Shown here: piece by piece, positions 1-6,620 of the stretch
Layout of the letters: the number at the start of each line of letters is the position of its first letter
How positions within the stretch are numbered: position 1 is the stretch's first letter
NCBI GenBank assembly: GCA_030152125.1
Contig: JASLIR010000223.1
Span: forward strand, 1 to 10,169
Direction of reading: 5' to 3'
Length of the DNA stretch: 10,169 nucleotides
DNA from: Alkanindiges sp.
GTDB lineage: Bacteria; Pseudomonadota; Gammaproteobacteria; Pseudomonadales; Moraxellaceae
Translations under genes and position numbers: made by a program
The notes under the pieces: generated by a model
What the model was told of the DNA's origin: nothing
Seen by the model: the letters and a program-made list of their open reading frames with translations, nothing else
Database searches by the model: none

Positions 1-278
1 TGACCACTACCCGCGCCCTGCTAGAAGACACTGCATGGCGCCTGGGCCAGCCCTCGCAGCAGGGTAACGACCTAATTGCCCAGTTGTGCATGACCAAGAA
101 CATGGCCACACGCTGTATGCAGTTCTGTGCTGATGCGGCGGTACAAACGCTGGGTGGCATGGGCTTTATGCGTGGCACGCGTTCTGAGCGTATTTACCGT
201 GACGTAAAGGTAAACATGATTGGCGGCGGTGCCGAGGAAATTATGAAAGAACTGGCCAGCAGGCAAATGGGCTACTAA
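1..278 (+). CDS. Acyl-CoA dehydrogenase, C-terminal fragment (5' end outside window)
   Basis: The reading frame is open from base 3 to the TAA at 276-278 and encodes the last 91 residues of an FAD-dependent acyl-CoA dehydrogenase, which oxidises an acyl-CoA to the trans-2-enoyl-CoA. The fragment is the C-terminal helical domain: TLGGMGFMRGTRSERIYRD is the typical QxxGGxG(F/Y) to (R/E)xYRD segment that contacts the flavin of the partner subunit, followed by the GGGAEEIMKELASRQ loop and helix. Aligned to the medium-chain enzyme, the loop that carries the catalytic Glu376 (YEGT) reads GGGA, so glycine sits at that position. In isovaleryl- and long-chain-type enzymes the base comes from helix G instead, which is outside this window. 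Substrate cannot be assigned. The gene converges on the corA operon and shares the hairpin at 310-334 with it. Confidence 0.9.
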   Translation, partial: TTTRALLEDTAWRLGQPSQQGNDLIAQLCMTKNMATRCMQFCADAAVQTLGGMGFMRGTRSERIYRDVKVNMIGGGAEEIMKELASRQMGY

Positions 279-307
279 GCGCCAGCCGATGCAATAAAAC
301 ATACCAT

Positions 308-334
308 AAAAAGGCTGGTGCATTTCCAGCCTTT
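308..334 (-). terminator. Intrinsic terminator of the corA operon, possibly bidirectional
   Basis: A perfect 9-bp stem (AAAGGCTGG at 310-318 with CCAGCCTTT at 326-334) closes a 7-nt loop. Read on the minus strand it is followed by five T residues (312-308), which suits the end of the corA transcript 48 bp beyond its stop. On the plus strand the T run is only three bases, so termination of the acyl-CoA dehydrogenase mRNA here would be weaker. Confidence 0.75.
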
Positions 335-381
335 ACTCTATCCAAATGTCTTTACGCCTTGTACGCAGATAGGCGTCACAT

Positions 382-1353
382 CTAACGTAACCAGCCCTTA
401 TGCTTGATATACGCCAGTGGCAAAATGGCAGCAGCCAGCGTTAATAGCATGGAGTATAAAAAACCATGCTCCCACGATAACTCAGGCATTACCGCAAAGT
501 TCATCCCATAAAAAGTGCCTACCAGGGTTGGAGGTAAAAATACCGCTGTAATGATGGTAAATACTTTCACAATCTGGTTCTGCTTGATATTCAGAATATT
601 GGTCACTGCATTTTGCAGATAGCGCACTTTTTCATACTCAAAAGAAGCATGCTCCTTCACTTCTACTACATCGCCAGCCAGCTCAGAGACCAGAATTTGT
701 AACTCGGACTCCAAAATATTATCCACCTCGCCATTCAAATACCTGACTGCCCGCATCAGCGAAAGTTGTGCCTCCAGGCAACGGGAAATCAGCTCTTCTT
801 TCTTGTTCAAGCGAATAATGGTTTCCAGCAGATCCTGTACCCCCAGCTCTTTACCATCAGCACTACGCCCTTCTGAAATACGGAATATTTCTTCCGAGGT
901 CTGTTCCAGCTCATCAGCAATGCTGTCAATCACCGCATCTGCATTATCATTCGCCACTTGCAGCAGCACGCGTAACACCGCCCGGGCACTGGCATGATTA
1001 GCAGGCTTCCTGTTAAGCCGGCGCAAAGCTCCTTCAAACGGCTTAAACTGGTCATGATGATTGATGCTAACAATCACATGCTCACCCAGAATAAAATAGA
1101 CTTTGCCAAATTTTGGTTCATTCGGCTTGTTCACCATTAGCAATTCGGAACGGATATACAAATAATTGCCGATGTCTGTTTCCATGGAGCTTTGACCTGC
1201 AGCTGGTTCAATACCAAAGCTGGCAACCAGCAGTTTTAACTCGTCCCCAGTTGGCTGGTTCACTTCAACCCAGACCGGCAACCGGCCCAGCTCTGCTGGA
1301 ATGCCCTGAACTGCTGCCAGTACATGATCAGACTGGATATAACTAATAATCAT
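382..1353 (-). CDS. corA: CorA-family magnesium/divalent cation transporter
   Basis: A 323-residue inner-membrane channel-type transporter of the CorA family, which forms a homopentamer and admits Mg2+ (some members Co2+, Ni2+ or Zn2+). The N-terminal two-thirds is the soluble cytoplasmic domain with long, charged alpha-helices. Two C-terminal membrane spans lie near residues 261-282 and 297-316. Between them is the selectivity motif YGMN (GMN at 283-285) followed by FAVMPEL, and the protein ends in the basic tail KHKGWLR. The length is close to the usual 315-350. The ORF is open upstream to 1437, but I place the start at the ATG at 1353-1351 because a perfect AGGAGG (1365-1360) sits 6 nt upstream and upstream codons overlap the preceding gene. 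It is the last gene of a three-gene operon; its Shine-Dalgarno site overlaps the stop of the upstream gene. The GMN motif identifies the family but not whether this is an uptake or efflux member. Confidence 0.93.
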   Translation of the reverse strand: MIISYIQSDHVLAAVQGIPAELGRLPVWVEVNQPTGDELKLLVASFGIEPAAGQSSMETDIGNYLYIRSELLMVNKPNEPKFGKVYFILGEHVIVSINHHDQFKPFEGALRRLNRKPANHASARAVLRVLLQVANDNADAVIDSIADELEQTSEEIFRISEGRSADGKELGVQDLLETIIRLNKKEELISRCLEAQLSLMRAVRYLNGEVDNILESELQILVSELAGDVVEVKEHASFEYEKVRYLQNAVTNILNIKQNQIVKVFTIITAVFLPPTLVGTFYGMNFAVMPELSWEHGFLYSMLLTLAAAILPLAYIKHKGWLR

Positions 1354-1359
1354 GTCCTG

Positions 1360-1366
1360 CCTCCTA
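1360..1366 (-). promoter_or_regulatory. Shine-Dalgarno site of corA fused to upstream stop codon
   Basis: On the minus strand TAGGAGG contains both the TAG stop of the small membrane protein (1366-1364) and the AGGAGG ribosome-binding site of corA (1365-1360), with a 6-nt spacer to the ATG. This decides the corA start and points to translational coupling. Confidence 0.85.
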
Positions 1367-1540
1367 CTGACGATGTGAAACCGAGGTTGATGAGCTTTCG
1401 GTTTTCTGATCCGAAGGCTGGATATAATGGACCACAACCATTACGGCAACGATCAGCAGATACAATACAATCACCGCAGTAATCACTTCGTTTTCCGTAC
1501 TGTTAAGCAATGAAGATTTATCTTTTATTTTCTTGGCCAT
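1364..1540 (-). CDS. Small single-span membrane protein of unknown function, corA operon
   Basis: A 58-residue protein that I do not recognise. It has a basic N-terminus (MAKKIKDK), one hydrophobic segment at about residues 19-40 (VITAVIVLYLLIVAVMVVVH) and a short polar, Ser/Thr-rich tail, so it is probably an inner-membrane protein. The basic N-terminus would favour an inside location, leaving the tail in the periplasm. An in-frame ATG lies upstream at 1573, but the ATG at 1540-1538 is preferred: GGGAGAG (1554-1548) is 7 nt upstream of it, and the longer form would run into the previous gene. It begins 16 nt after the stop of the upstream envelope protein, and its stop codon overlaps the corA ribosome-binding site. 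This placement suggests a small partner or regulator of the transporter, which is only an inference from position. Confidence 0.75.
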   Translation of the reverse strand: MAKKIKDKSSLLNSTENEVITAVIVLYLLIVAVMVVVHYIQPSDQKTESSSTSVSHRQ

Positions 1541-1556
1541 TCTGTTTCTCTCCCGC

Positions 1557-2279
1557 TTAATAAAATAGCGCATCAGTTAGAAATACCAGTCCCAGCGAGA
1601 AAAATGCAGCATCTCCCTGACTGCCCAGCTTATCGCCATATGTTGCATCCAGCTGGATATACTCCTTTTTAAGCCAGCTTTTAAAACCCAACTGAAAGTC
1701 GGGCCTATCCTGCTGGTTACCATACACTTCAGCAATCAGGCTAAGGTCATCATGCAGCGCAAATTCACTGCCAGTGCCCCAGCTCAACAGGTGACGCTTT
1801 CCTTCGCGCACATGCAACCAACCCACATTGGAATGCAGCAGTAAACGACTGTCATAAAAAGAAAGACTCAAAGGCAGGTTAACAAATACATCTCCATGTA
1901 AATGCTGCGTGTCATCAAACTGGGTTCCAGCAGCCATTGCCAGCCCCCATCTGGAGCTATCTATTGATTTCAATATAGTTTTAGCCTGAAGAGCATACAG
2001 GGTATGGTCTTTGGCCTGTGGATGCAGCATGCGGGCAGCCCCGGCAGCCAGTTCCAGGTTTCCAGTTGGATTGCATGCCGGTACCATCCAGAACTCTCTG
2101 GAATTCTGATTGTGCTGGAACCATGATTCCAATTGACAGCTTTTTGGATTCACCAGGGCAGCATCATCCACATTCATGGGACGCCCAGCCATAGCGGCAT
2201 TCAGTCCCGCCATCATGAGGAACAGGCATGCAAACAGACACTGGTATATTTTGTTCTGAATAAAACTTTTCAGGAACAT
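1557..2279 (-). CDS. Exported protein, probable outer-membrane beta-barrel, function unknown
   Basis: A 240-residue protein with a signal peptide: basic N-region (MFLKSFIQNK), hydrophobic core to about residue 29, and a probable signal peptidase I site after AMA (residues 29-31). The mature part has many alternating polar/hydrophobic stretches typical of beta-strands (LSLIAEVYGN, IQLDATYGD, AAFFSLGLVFL) and ends in an aromatic residue (LFY), as outer-membrane barrels recognised by the Bam machinery do. Two cysteines in the early mature region (in KSCQLESW and PACNPTG) could form a disulfide. I recall similar uncharacterised or transporter-annotated proteins beginning RPxxxDDAxxVxPxxCQLExW, but cannot give a function. 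An ATG lies two codons upstream at 2285, but GAGGAG (2293-2288) is 8 nt from the ATG at 2279 and only 2 nt from the other. It is the first gene of the corA operon. Confidence 0.8.
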   Translation of the reverse strand: MFLKSFIQNKIYQCLFACLFLMMAGLNAAMAGRPMNVDDAALVNPKSCQLESWFQHNQNSREFWMVPACNPTGNLELAAGAARMLHPQAKDHTLYALQAKTILKSIDSSRWGLAMAAGTQFDDTQHLHGDVFVNLPLSLSFYDSRLLLHSNVGWLHVREGKRHLLSWGTGSEFALHDDLSLIAEVYGNQQDRPDFQLGFKSWLKKEYIQLDATYGDKLGSQGDAAFFSLGLVFLTDALFY

Positions 2280-2400
2280 ACACATTACTCCTCATCAAAA
2301 AGAAGCACGTGCAAGTAACCCGCTACCTGAGGTCAACTCAATAGCTTAAAAAGAACCAGTAATATTAGCGTGGATAATTATTGGAAGGACTCCATACCCT

Positions 2401-2439
2401 GTATGCACAAGGCGGAGCTAAAGGCGCGTCTTGTGATAC
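2401..2439. repeat. Imperfect inverted repeat / potential RNA hairpin
   Basis: GTATGCACAAG (2401-2411) can pair with CTTGTGATAC (2430-2439): ten base pairs with a single bulged G at 2405, enclosing an 18-nt GC-rich loop. A second small inverted repeat, CATAC-CCT-GTATG, overlaps its left edge at 2393-2405 and would compete with it. There is no following T run on either strand, so it is not an intrinsic terminator. It could be an operator, a leader structure of the corA operon or a degenerate mobile repeat; nothing decides between these. Confidence 0.5.
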
Positions 2440-2541
2440 CTATTGCAATATAACTGGCTGACTACTGTCACCCGAGCAAGTACTCACACAGCGCTCCTGA
2501 AAAACTAGACGTGGGGAGTCTAACAGCATCAATAAGGCGAG

Positions 2542-2569
2542 ATCAATCAGTACCAATCAATCAGTACTA
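2542..2569. repeat. 14-bp tandem direct repeat (two copies)
   Basis: ATCAATCAGTACCA (2542-2555) is followed immediately by ATCAATCAGTACTA (2556-2569), with one mismatch at position 13 of the unit. It lies just below the clpX terminator, about 260 bp upstream of the corA operon. A pair of protein-binding half-sites or a slippage-derived repeat are both possible. Confidence 0.8.
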
Positions 2570-2580
2570 AAAGTTATACC

Positions 2581-2614
2581 CAATAAAAAACGCCCTTACG
2601 GGCGTTTTTTATTG
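2581..2614 (-). terminator. Strong intrinsic terminator downstream of clpX
   Basis: A perfect 15-bp inverted repeat (2581-2595 with 2600-2614) encloses a 4-nt loop. The GC core is CGCCC/GGGCG, flanked by six A on one side and six T on the other, so it works as an intrinsic terminator in either direction. It starts 14 bp after the clpX stop codon and ends the clpP-clpX transcript. Confidence 0.92.
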
Positions 2615-2628
2615 CATCAGACCAGCAA

Positions 2629-3960
2629 TCAGGATGCACTTTTAACCGGATCAACCAGCTTTAAATGCTCGCTGAACTTGTTCTCCGGCTGGGCTTCCTT
2701 TGGCAGGCGCTCCTGCGCAATTAGCGGCTTGGCACTACCAGTAATCACGGCTTCAGTAATGGTTACTGTACCAATGTCCTTGGCAGATGGCAGCTCATAC
2801 ATGGTTTCCAGCAGCACGTTTTCCAGGATGGAACGCAAGCCACGGGCACCGGTATTGCGCTCCAGTGCCTTTTTGGCAATGGCACGCAAGGCAGCCTCTT
2901 CAAACACCAGGTCCACATTTTCCATTTCAAACAGGTACTGGTACTGGCGGATCAGCGCATTACGCGGCTCAGTCAGAATCTGCATCAGTGCAGCTTCATC
3001 CAGTTCGCCCAGGGTAGCAACTACCGGTAAGCGGCCAATAAACTCGGGAATCAGGCCATACTTGATCAGGTCGCTTGGCTCTACTTCACGGAACAACTCG
3101 CCCAGCTTTTTGGACTCGTCTTTTTTCTTCACTTCCGCGTTAAAACCAATACCGCCTTTTTCATGACGCTGCTTCACCAGCTTTTCCAGCCCGGCAAACG
3201 CACCACCACAAATAAACAGGATATTGCTGGTGTCTACCTGCACAAATTCCTGCTGTGGGTGCTTACGGCCACCTTGTGGAGGAATGGAAGCAACCGTCCC
3301 TTCAATCATTTTCAGCAGGGCTTGCTGTACACCTTCACCGGACACATCACGGGTAATCGACGGGTTATCACTCTTGCGGGTAATCTTGTCAATCTCGTCG
3401 ATGTAGATAATGCCCTTCTGTGCTTTTTCAATATCGTAATCCGCTTTTTGCAGCAGCTTCTGCACGATATTTTCCACGTCCTCACCCACATAACCGGCTT
3501 CGGTTAAGGTGGTGGCATCGGCCATGGCAAAAGGCACATCCAGCAAACGCGCCAGTGTTTGCGCCAGCAGGGTTTTACCGGAACCAGTCGGGCCAATCAG
3601 CAGGATATTACTCTTGGATAGCTCCACCAGTGCATCTTTGGCACCATGGTGGCCTGCCACGCGCTGGCTGGCTTTTAAACGCTTGTAGTGGTTATACACT
3701 GCTACAGAAAGCGTCTTTTTGGCAAAATCCTGACCAATCACGTACTGATCCAGCTCGGCACGGATTTCGGCTGGTTTAGGCAGTGGCCGCTTGGACCACT
3801 CGCCATCATCAACCTGCTGGCTGGTTTGTACCAGGTCAAGGCAAACGTCCACACATTCATTACAAATGTAGGCATCCTCGCCAGCAATCAGCTTGCTGAC
3901 CTCGGACTGACGCTTGCCACAAAAAGAACAGGTTTTTTGTCCTTTGGATAAATCGGACAT
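2629..3960 (-). CDS. clpX: ATP-dependent unfoldase ClpX
   Basis: A 443-residue AAA+ unfoldase that forms a hexamer, recognises tagged or damaged proteins and threads them into the ClpP chamber in the cytoplasm. The N-terminal zinc domain has four cysteines in two CxxC pairs (C11, C14, C33, C36). Walker A is GPTGSGKT at 123-130; the GYVG pore loop is at 156-159; Walker B is IIYIDE with D188 and E189; the RKH pore loop is at 232-234; and the IGF loop that docks on ClpP is at 271-273. R310 in PEFIGRLPV and R373 in GARGLR match the E. coli arginine finger (R307) and sensor-2 arginine (R370). All key residues are present. The ORF is open back to 3987, but the ATG at 3960 gives the usual MSDxxxG start and has GGAG 5 nt upstream. 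It lies 32 bp after clpP and is probably co-transcribed with it. Confidence 0.98.
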   Translation of the reverse strand: MSDLSKGQKTCSFCGKRQSEVSKLIAGEDAYICNECVDVCLDLVQTSQQVDDGEWSKRPLPKPAEIRAELDQYVIGQDFAKKTLSVAVYNHYKRLKASQRVAGHHGAKDALVELSKSNILLIGPTGSGKTLLAQTLARLLDVPFAMADATTLTEAGYVGEDVENIVQKLLQKADYDIEKAQKGIIYIDEIDKITRKSDNPSITRDVSGEGVQQALLKMIEGTVASIPPQGGRKHPQQEFVQVDTSNILFICGGAFAGLEKLVKQRHEKGGIGFNAEVKKKDESKKLGELFREVEPSDLIKYGLIPEFIGRLPVVATLGELDEAALMQILTEPRNALIRQYQYLFEMENVDLVFEEAALRAIAKKALERNTGARGLRSILENVLLETMYELPSAKDIGTVTITEAVITGSAKPLIAQERLPKEAQPENKFSEHLKLVDPVKSAS

Positions 3961-3984
3961 GAGAACTCCAAATTCCTGATAAAA

Positions 3985-4005
3985 CAAACGCCTTAAGGGC
4001 GTTTG
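3985..4005 (-). terminator. Hairpin containing the clpP stop codon; possible attenuator before clpX
   Basis: On the minus strand CAAACGCC and GGCGTTTG form a perfect 8-bp stem around a 5-nt loop, CTTAA, that contains the clpP TAA stop (3995-3993). It is followed by GTTTTATC, a short interrupted T run. This resembles a weak intrinsic terminator. If active it would reduce clpX mRNA relative to clpP, and a ribosome terminating at the clpP stop would sit on the stem. The arms also encode the last clpP residues. Confidence 0.45.
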
Positions 4006-4604
4006 GTCAATACTGCATCCACCAGACCATACTCACGTGCGGTATCTGCGGTCATAAAGTTGTCGCGGTCGGTATCGCGCGCAAGACGCTCATAATCCTG
4101 ACCACTGTGCTGCGCCATCAAACGGTTCAGCTTTTCCTTAATTTGCAAAATTTCACGGGCGTGAATTTCAATGTCAGAGGCCTGACCACGGAAACCACCC
4201 AGCGGCTGGTGAATCATGATACGTGCATTAGCCAGGGCATAACGCTTGCCCGGTGCACCAGCATTCAGCAGGAACGCACCCATGGAAGCAGCCTGACCCA
4301 AACAAGTGGTAGATACATCCGGCTTGATGAACTGCATTACGTCATAAATGGCCATACCGGCAGTTACAGAACCACCTGGTGAATTGATATACAGGTGAAT
4401 ATCCTTGTCAGGGTTTTCTGCTTCAAGGAACAGCAACTGCGCCACAATCAGGTTAGCCATGTGGTCTTCCACTTCGCCTGACAGGAAAATAATCCGTTCA
4501 CGCAGCAGGCGTGAATAGATATCAAAAGAACGTTCCCCACGGGAAGACTGCTCCACCACCACTGGTACTAACGCGTTTTGCGCTGCAAATAGATCGAATG
4601 ACAC
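3993..4604 (-). CDS. clpP: ATP-dependent Clp protease proteolytic subunit ClpP
   Basis: A 203-residue serine peptidase (family S14) that assembles into two stacked heptamers and degrades proteins delivered by ClpX. The catalytic triad is Ser107 (in [11 protein letters not shown]), His132 (in MIHQPLGG) and Asp181 (in DTDRDNF); the 25- and 49-residue spacings equal those of the E. coli enzyme (S97, H122, D171 of the mature protein). The oxyanion segment SPGGSV is at 75-80. Residues before ALVPVVVEQ (from 11) correspond to the short propeptide that is cleaved in E. coli. No ATG is available near the 5' end. I place the start at the GTG at 4604-4602 because AGGA (4617-4614) lies 9 nt upstream and this gives a normal length. 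An alternative GTG at 4646 would add 14 unusual residues and has no clear ribosome-binding site. It is followed by clpX. Confidence 0.97.
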   Translation of the reverse strand: MSFDLFAAQNALVPVVVEQSSRGERSFDIYSRLLRERIIFLSGEVEDHMANLIVAQLLFLEAENPDKDIHLYINSPGGSVTAGMAIYDVMQFIKPDVSTTCLGQAASMGAFLLNAGAPGKRYALANARIMIHQPLGGFRGQASDIEIHAREILQIKEKLNRLMAQHSGQDYERLARDTDRDNFMTADTAREYGLVDAVLTKRP

Positions 4605-4699
4605 TGTCGTTATTCCTGAACATTTAATTGTAACCAATATCCCCACACTATGGCGGATAACCGCATAAAATGCAAAGGGGGTTTATTATCGCATAGTAA

Positions 4700-4727
4700 C
4701 GATGTGGTCATTTTTTGCCTTTTCAAG
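4700..4727 (-). promoter_or_regulatory. Sigma32-like heat-shock promoter for clpP-clpX
   Basis: On the minus strand CTTGAAA (4727-4721) matches the sigma32 -35 consensus exactly. A 13-nt spacer is followed by CCACATCG (4707-4700), which matches the -10 consensus CCCCATNT at five of its seven fixed positions. Transcription would start near 4693, giving a leader of about 90 nt to the clpP GTG. It lies downstream of the tig terminator, as an independent clpP promoter should. Heat-shock control of clpP is established in E. coli; its use here is inferred from the sequence. Confidence 0.5.
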
Positions 4728-4835
4728 TGCTGTTTTAGCAGGGTTTTTAAATTTTTATTCATTGGCATCAGGTGATACATCACTCATACACTGGCCAGTT
4801 CAGTTTTTTAAAGTACTTAAGCAGCTTCCGGACAT

Positions 4836-4866
4836 AAAAAAAGAGCATCCGTGGACGCTCCTTTTT
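4836..4866 (-). terminator. Intrinsic terminator downstream of tig
   Basis: On the minus strand GAGCGTC (4860-4854) pairs with GATGCTC (4849-4843), seven pairs including one G-U, around a CACG loop, followed by seven T (4842-4836). The stem can be extended by the flanking A/T tracts. It is about 100 bp after the tig stop and suggests that at least part of tig transcription ends before clpP. Confidence 0.8.
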
Positions 4867-4904
4867 AACAGCTTTTATACAGCTGGCACCGCCTTTACTC
4901 ATCC

Positions 4905-4929
4905 GGCATTGCGGTCAAACCACAATGCC
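4905..4929 (-). repeat. Hairpin just 3' of tig without T run
   Basis: GGCATTG (4905-4911) pairs with CAATGCC (4923-4929). Inside it, after a C/A mismatch, GGT pairs with ACC around a CAA loop, giving ten pairs in all. No T run follows on the minus strand, so it is unlikely to terminate transcription alone; it could protect the tig mRNA 3' end. Confidence 0.5.
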
Positions 4930-4963
4930 TGTTGATTAAACGGCAAGAATCAGCGTATGGAGA

Positions 4964-6298
4964 TTAACGTGCGTTGCGTTGTTGCTGTTCTTTCAGCAAC
5001 TCTTCATAGCTTACCGGCTTGTCGCTTACCTGGGCATTAGCCAGAATGTAGTCAACTACCTGGTCTTCCAGCACAACCGCTTCAATTTGCGCGCGTTGTT
5101 GCTTGTCGTTGCTGAAGTACTCAATCACTTCGCTTGGGTCTTCATAAGACTGGGCAGTTTCTTCAATCAGCGCTTTTACGCGGTCCTGATCCACTTCCAG
5201 TTTGGCATCCTGCAATACCTGACCAACCAGTACACCTAGTTTAACTGAACGTTCAGCCTGTTCACGGAACAACTCGTCCGGCAGCATGTTCTGGTCAAAC
5301 TGTTGTGCACCACCAAACTGCTGGGCAAACTGTTGCAGCATTTGCTGGCGTTGACGGCCAATTTCTTCAGCAACCATGGCAGATGGTACTTCGATTTCGT
5401 TGTTAGCCAGAATAGCGTCAAAAGCAGCCTGTTTAACCTGTACGCGCAGGCTGTTCTTCACTTCACGCTCCATGTTCTTGCGAACATCAGCCTTCAGCTT
5501 GTCAATGCCTTCACCTTCACCTTCTTCAATACCAAATACTTTCAGGAACTCGGCATCAATTTCAGGCAGCTTTGGCTTTTCAACTTTTTTCACGGTAATT
5601 TTGAACTGTGCTGCTTTGCCAGCCAGGTTTTCAGCCTGGTAGTCAGCAGGGAAAGTAACGTCAATCACTTTCTCTTCACCGGTTTTCATACCAATGATGC
5701 CATCTTCAAAACCTGGGATCATACGGCCGGAACCCAGTACCAGTTTAAAGTCCTGCGCGCTGCCGCCTTCAAACTTCTCGCCGTCAATGCTGCCTTCAAA
5801 GTCAAAGGTAGCCTGCATGTCTTTTTTAGCCATGCCCTTGGTGTCAGCCCAGGTTTGACGCTGCTTGCGCAGGTTTTCAATCATGGTTTCAACGTCAGCG
5901 TCATTCACTTCAGTCGTTTTGCGCTCAACGGTGATCTTGTCAAAGCTGTCCAGTTTTACTTCCGGATACACTTCTACAGTCGCTTCGTACACCAGGTTGT
6001 CCTGATTCAGGTCAACTTTCTCAATGTTTGGCGCACCAACAGCATTGATTTTTTCTTGTTGAATTGCTTCAAACACGGTGTCACGAATGATGTCGTTAAT
6101 CACATCCTGACGGATGCCCGGGCCGTAATCGGCGCGGATACGTGACATCGGCACCTTACCTGGACGAAAGCCATTGATTTTTACTGTTTTGGCTGCACGC
6201 TGCAAACGCGCTTCAAATTGTTCGTTAATGCGGCTGGTTGGTACAGTCACATTCAGACGACGGGCAACGCCCGAAACCGTTTCAGTCGTTACTTGCAT
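4964..6298 (-). CDS. tig: Trigger factor, ribosome-associated chaperone and prolyl isomerase
   Basis: A 444-residue chaperone that binds at the ribosomal exit tunnel and shields nascent chains. The N-terminal ribosome-binding domain carries the signature NGFRPGKVP at 42-50, whose F44-R45 region contacts ribosomal protein L23. The FKBP-type peptidyl-prolyl isomerase domain spans about 161-240 and includes [16 protein letters not shown] at 189-204. The alpha-helical arms and substrate-binding body follow to the end, which is Gln/Arg-rich (KEQQQRNAR). The length is close to the E. coli protein (432). The ATG at 6298 has GAGG 5 nt upstream and is the natural family start. It is followed by clpP and clpX in the conserved order, but a terminator and a candidate clpP promoter lie between. 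A long plus-strand open frame within it is a codon-bias shadow. Confidence 0.98.
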   Translation of the reverse strand: MQVTTETVSGVARRLNVTVPTSRINEQFEARLQRAAKTVKINGFRPGKVPMSRIRADYGPGIRQDVINDIIRDTVFEAIQQEKINAVGAPNIEKVDLNQDNLVYEATVEVYPEVKLDSFDKITVERKTTEVNDADVETMIENLRKQRQTWADTKGMAKKDMQATFDFEGSIDGEKFEGGSAQDFKLVLGSGRMIPGFEDGIIGMKTGEEKVIDVTFPADYQAENLAGKAAQFKITVKKVEKPKLPEIDAEFLKVFGIEEGEGEGIDKLKADVRKNMEREVKNSLRVQVKQAAFDAILANNEIEVPSAMVAEEIGRQRQQMLQQFAQQFGGAQQFDQNMLPDELFREQAERSVKLGVLVGQVLQDAKLEVDQDRVKALIEETAQSYEDPSEVIEYFSNDKQQRAQIEAVVLEDQVVDYILANAQVSDKPVSYEELLKEQQQRNAR

Positions 6299-6345
6299 GG
6301 CTTCCTCGATAATATGTAATGTTAAGCTAAAAATTAAAGGCGATT

Positions 6346-6374
6346 AGTATATGCTAAGCTGACCGCTTATACAA
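6346..6374 (-). promoter_or_regulatory. Sigma70-type promoter of tig
   Basis: On the minus strand TTGTAT (6374-6369) and TATACT (6351-6346) are separated by exactly 17 nt. The -10 matches five of six consensus bases and the -35 three of six. It lies about 48 bp upstream of the tig start codon. Confidence 0.6.
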
Positions 6375-6502
6375 AAAAAACTGTAAAAAGTCCTTTAGGA
6401 ATTATTTCACGCCCTCTCACCCATGCGACTGGATGCCAATATGCACAGCCTGGCATTTTGCAACCCGGCAGCAACTGCTGTAAATAGCTGCAAAAAATAG
6501 GC

Positions 6503-6534
6503 AAAAAAGGACGGCATGCACTGGTGGCATACCG
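6503..6534 (-). terminator. Intrinsic terminator downstream of the enoyl-CoA hydratase/isomerase gene
   Basis: On the minus strand CGGTATGC (6534-6527) pairs with GCATGCCG (6519-6512), eight pairs with one G-U, around a 7-nt loop. TCC and then six T (6508-6503) follow. It lies about 85 bp beyond the stop of the upstream gene. The rest of the 6299-6620 interval shows only the tig promoter and small imperfect palindromes. Confidence 0.8.
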
Positions 6535-6620
6535 GCAATTTTGTTCAGCTAAGGATTTATCCAGATTTTACCTGAACAGGGCTTTCTATCGCCGGCTATA
6601 TCAGGCGCGGCATCACTGCT

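Larger units (their letters stand above)
2280..2628. other. Gene-free interval between the corA operon and clpX
   Basis: About 350 bases with no convincing gene. It must hold the promoter of the corA operon (minus strand), but I found no good sigma70 hexamer pair. Recognisable contents are the ribosome-binding site at 2288-2293, an imperfect inverted repeat at 2401-2439, a 14-bp tandem repeat at 2542-2569 and the clpX terminator at 2581-2614. Short ORFs here lack ribosome-binding sites and recognisable products. Confidence 0.7.

Noticed and set aside
72..323. 83-codon minus-strand open frame opposite the acyl-CoA dehydrogenase 3' end
   Set aside because: It starts within the terminator hairpin and overlaps a recognised coding region; no family features.
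2521..2577. Possible integron attC-like ends (GTCTAAC at 2519-2525 and GTTATAC at 2573-2579)
   Set aside because: The right end does not fit GTTRRRY, the internal symmetry of an attC site is missing and no cassette gene or integrase is nearby.
2612..3166. 184-codon open frame on the plus strand inside clpX
   Set aside because: It is antisense to the conserved ClpX sequence, Ser/Arg-rich as expected for a shadow frame, and begins inside the clpX terminator region without a ribosome-binding site.
5303..6145. 280-codon open frame on the plus strand inside tig
   Set aside because: It lies opposite the well-conserved trigger factor gene, its product is unrecognisable and rich in Phe/Asn/His from reverse-complemented codons, and no ribosome-binding site precedes it. 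It is a coding-strand shadow.
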